The notes under the pieces were generated by a model. It was not told where the DNA came from. It searched no databases and was given only the letters and a program-made list of their open reading frames with translations. Below, piece by piece: positions 63,021 to 64,000 of a stretch of 64,000 bases of DNA (the first letter of the stretch is position 1; every line of letters starts with the position of its first letter). The stretch is from Lysobacterales bacterium (GTDB lineage: Bacteria; Pseudomonadota; Gammaproteobacteria; Xanthomonadales; Xanthomonadaceae), in assembly GCA_016718605.1 (NCBI GenBank), contig JADKCY010000002.1:992001-1056000 (forward strand), read 5' to 3'. The position numbers and the translations under genes were made by a program.

Positions 63021-64000
63021 GGGCAACCGCAGGAGAACTTGCAACACCGCGATGGGCGACGTTTGACGGTCGTGCAGATATTGCCCGCGCTCAACAATGG
63101 CGGCGTTGAGCGCAGCACCTTGGAAATCGCCGCCGCACTGACTGCCGAGGGACACCGCTCGCTGGTCATCAGCGCCGGAGGTCGATGGGTCGACGCACTG
63201 ATTGCCGCGGGCAGCGAACACATCCGTCTCGATATCGGTGCCAAGTCGCCGCGAACACTGTTGAGAGTACCTGCCCTGCGACGCGTTCTGCGTGACTTGA
63301 ACGCGGACATCGTGCATGTCCGTTCACGCTTGCCCGCGTGGATCACGCATTTTGCGCTGCGCGGACTTCGGCCGCGACCGCATCTCGTCAGTACCGTGCA
63401 TGGACTGAACTCGCCCGGCTGGTATAGCGCCATTCTCACGCGTGCCGAACGCGTCATTTGCGTTTCCGAAACTGTTCGCCGTTACGTTCAACAACACTAT
63501 CCGGACGTTCCCAGCGAGTGCTTGCGCGTGATTCCACGCGGCATCGACCCCAACGATTTTCCACGCGGCTTCAGAGCGTCGCGCGAGTGGCGGAACGCAT
63601 TTCTGCGGGAACATCCAGCACTGGAGGGCGGCCCGATCCTTACCCTGCCAGGGCGCGGAACACGCTTGAAAGGACACGCTGAAGCCTTGCACCTGCTGGC
63701 CGCGCTGCATCAGCAGGGCTGTGCTGCCCGGCTGCTGATTCTGGGTGTCCGTGAGGCAGGACGGGAACACTATGTTGATGAACTTCTACGGTTAGCCACT
63801 GCATTGGGGGTGGCGGATCAGCTCGTCATGACCACGCCACGCAGCGATGTGCAAGCGATCTACTCGCTCAGTCATGTGGTGCTGCAACTGTCGTCCAAGC
63901 CCGAAGCCTTTGGGCGAACCGTGATCGAAGCCCTGCAACTCGGCGTTCCCGTACTCGGCTTCGCGCATGGGGGGGTGGGTGAACTGTTGCGCGAGCTCTA
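62973..64000 (+). CDS. GT4-type glycosyltransferase, runs off the window
   Basis: At least 342 residues; the frame is open at the window edge. It begins VVQILPALNNGGVERSTLEIA, the GT-B N-terminal signature of family 4 transferases, with DIVHVRSRLPAW, STVHGLNSPG and RVICVSETVRRY, then the C-terminal half IPRGIDPNDFP and the nucleotide-sugar loop KPEAFGRTVIEALQLGVPVLGFAHGGVGEL. It resembles LPS core or O-antigen transferases and fits the nearby ELM1-like gene. ATG at 62973 is the first start in frame, but TTG at 63039 or 63063 may be real, since the first codons lie in a repeat. Confidence 0.88.
   Translation, partial: MQQPLPRAIRERGHHAGQPQENLQHRDGRRLTVVQILPALNNGGVERSTLEIAAALTAEGHRSLVISAGGRWVDALIAAGSEHIRLDIGAKSPRTLLRVPALRRVLRDLNADIVHVRSRLPAWITHFALRGLRPRPHLVSTVHGLNSPGWYSAILTRAERVICVSETVRRYVQQHYPDVPSECLRVIPRGIDPNDFPRGFRASREWRNAFLREHPALEGGPILTLPGRGTRLKGHAEALHLLAALHQQGCAARLLILGVREAGREHYVDELLRLATALGVADQLVMTTPRSDVQAIYSLSHVVLQLSSKPEAFGRTVIEALQLGVPVLGFAHGGVGELLREL

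Overview
The window looks like a chromosome segment of a high-GC gammaproteobacterium of the Xanthomonadales/Lysobacterales (perhaps Rhodanobacteraceae). The evidence is the engB / cytochrome c4 / dsbA / endonuclease-family block, the SAM-I riboswitch ahead of metX-metB, a plant-type gshA, fis-purH beside a DUF3426 zinc-ribbon gene, a RegB/RegA pair and an ELM1-family gene. No 16S gene is present, so the placement is inference. I saw no tRNA, rRNA, CRISPR array, insertion sequence or phage structural gene.

Layout. 0.1-6.7 kb (minus): accessory polymorphic-toxin operon of a secreted Ig-like protein, a large RHS protein and a small candidate immunity gene. 7.4-14.8 kb (minus): M28 peptidase, purD, regB/regA, an HExxH peptidase and a polytopic membrane protein. 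14.9-21.2 kb: accessory island with five plus-strand genes (two polytopic membrane proteins, a one-helix coiled-coil protein, an HNH nuclease, a small orphan), an antitoxin-like fragment, a second short RHS gene with an HNH/LHH-type tip and its candidate immunity gene, and a lipoprotein. 21.2-29.1 kb (plus): D-lactate-type dehydrogenase, S9 peptidase, K+ channel, two small conserved genes and a multidomain secreted esterase. 29.1-33.7 kb (minus): metB, metX, SAM-I riboswitch, hflC, hflK. 33.9-43.99 kb: PPC-like secreted protein, kbl, EEP hydrolase, dsbA, cytochrome c4, engB, gshA and an incomplete Opp-type ABC operon. 44.0-49.9 kb (minus): two adjacent chemoreceptors with C-terminal CZB zinc domains. 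50.1-60.1 kb: TonB-domain protein, DUF998, serine/threonine dehydratase, SSS symporter, di-heme DUF1111 protein, purH, fis, DUF3426 and ELM1 genes. 60.5 kb to the end (plus): pirin, RutE-like reductase, YceI, zf-CHCC protein and a glycosyltransferase running off the window.

A recurring feature is the single-base frameshift inside otherwise well-conserved genes (regB, the membrane protein at 13.4-14.8 kb, the second RHS gene, the lactate-type dehydrogenase, a chemoreceptor and probably a small gene at 21.0-21.2 kb). Nearly all look like one missing base, which suggests residual assembly indels rather than a set of independent pseudogenes. The most interesting non-routine material is the two RHS toxin loci with the membrane/HNH cassette between them, the riboswitch leader with an overlapping short ORF, a dispersed ~90-nt intergenic repeat, and a chemoreceptor with a CZB domain followed by a Pro/Ala-rich tether ending in an xWxxF pentapeptide.
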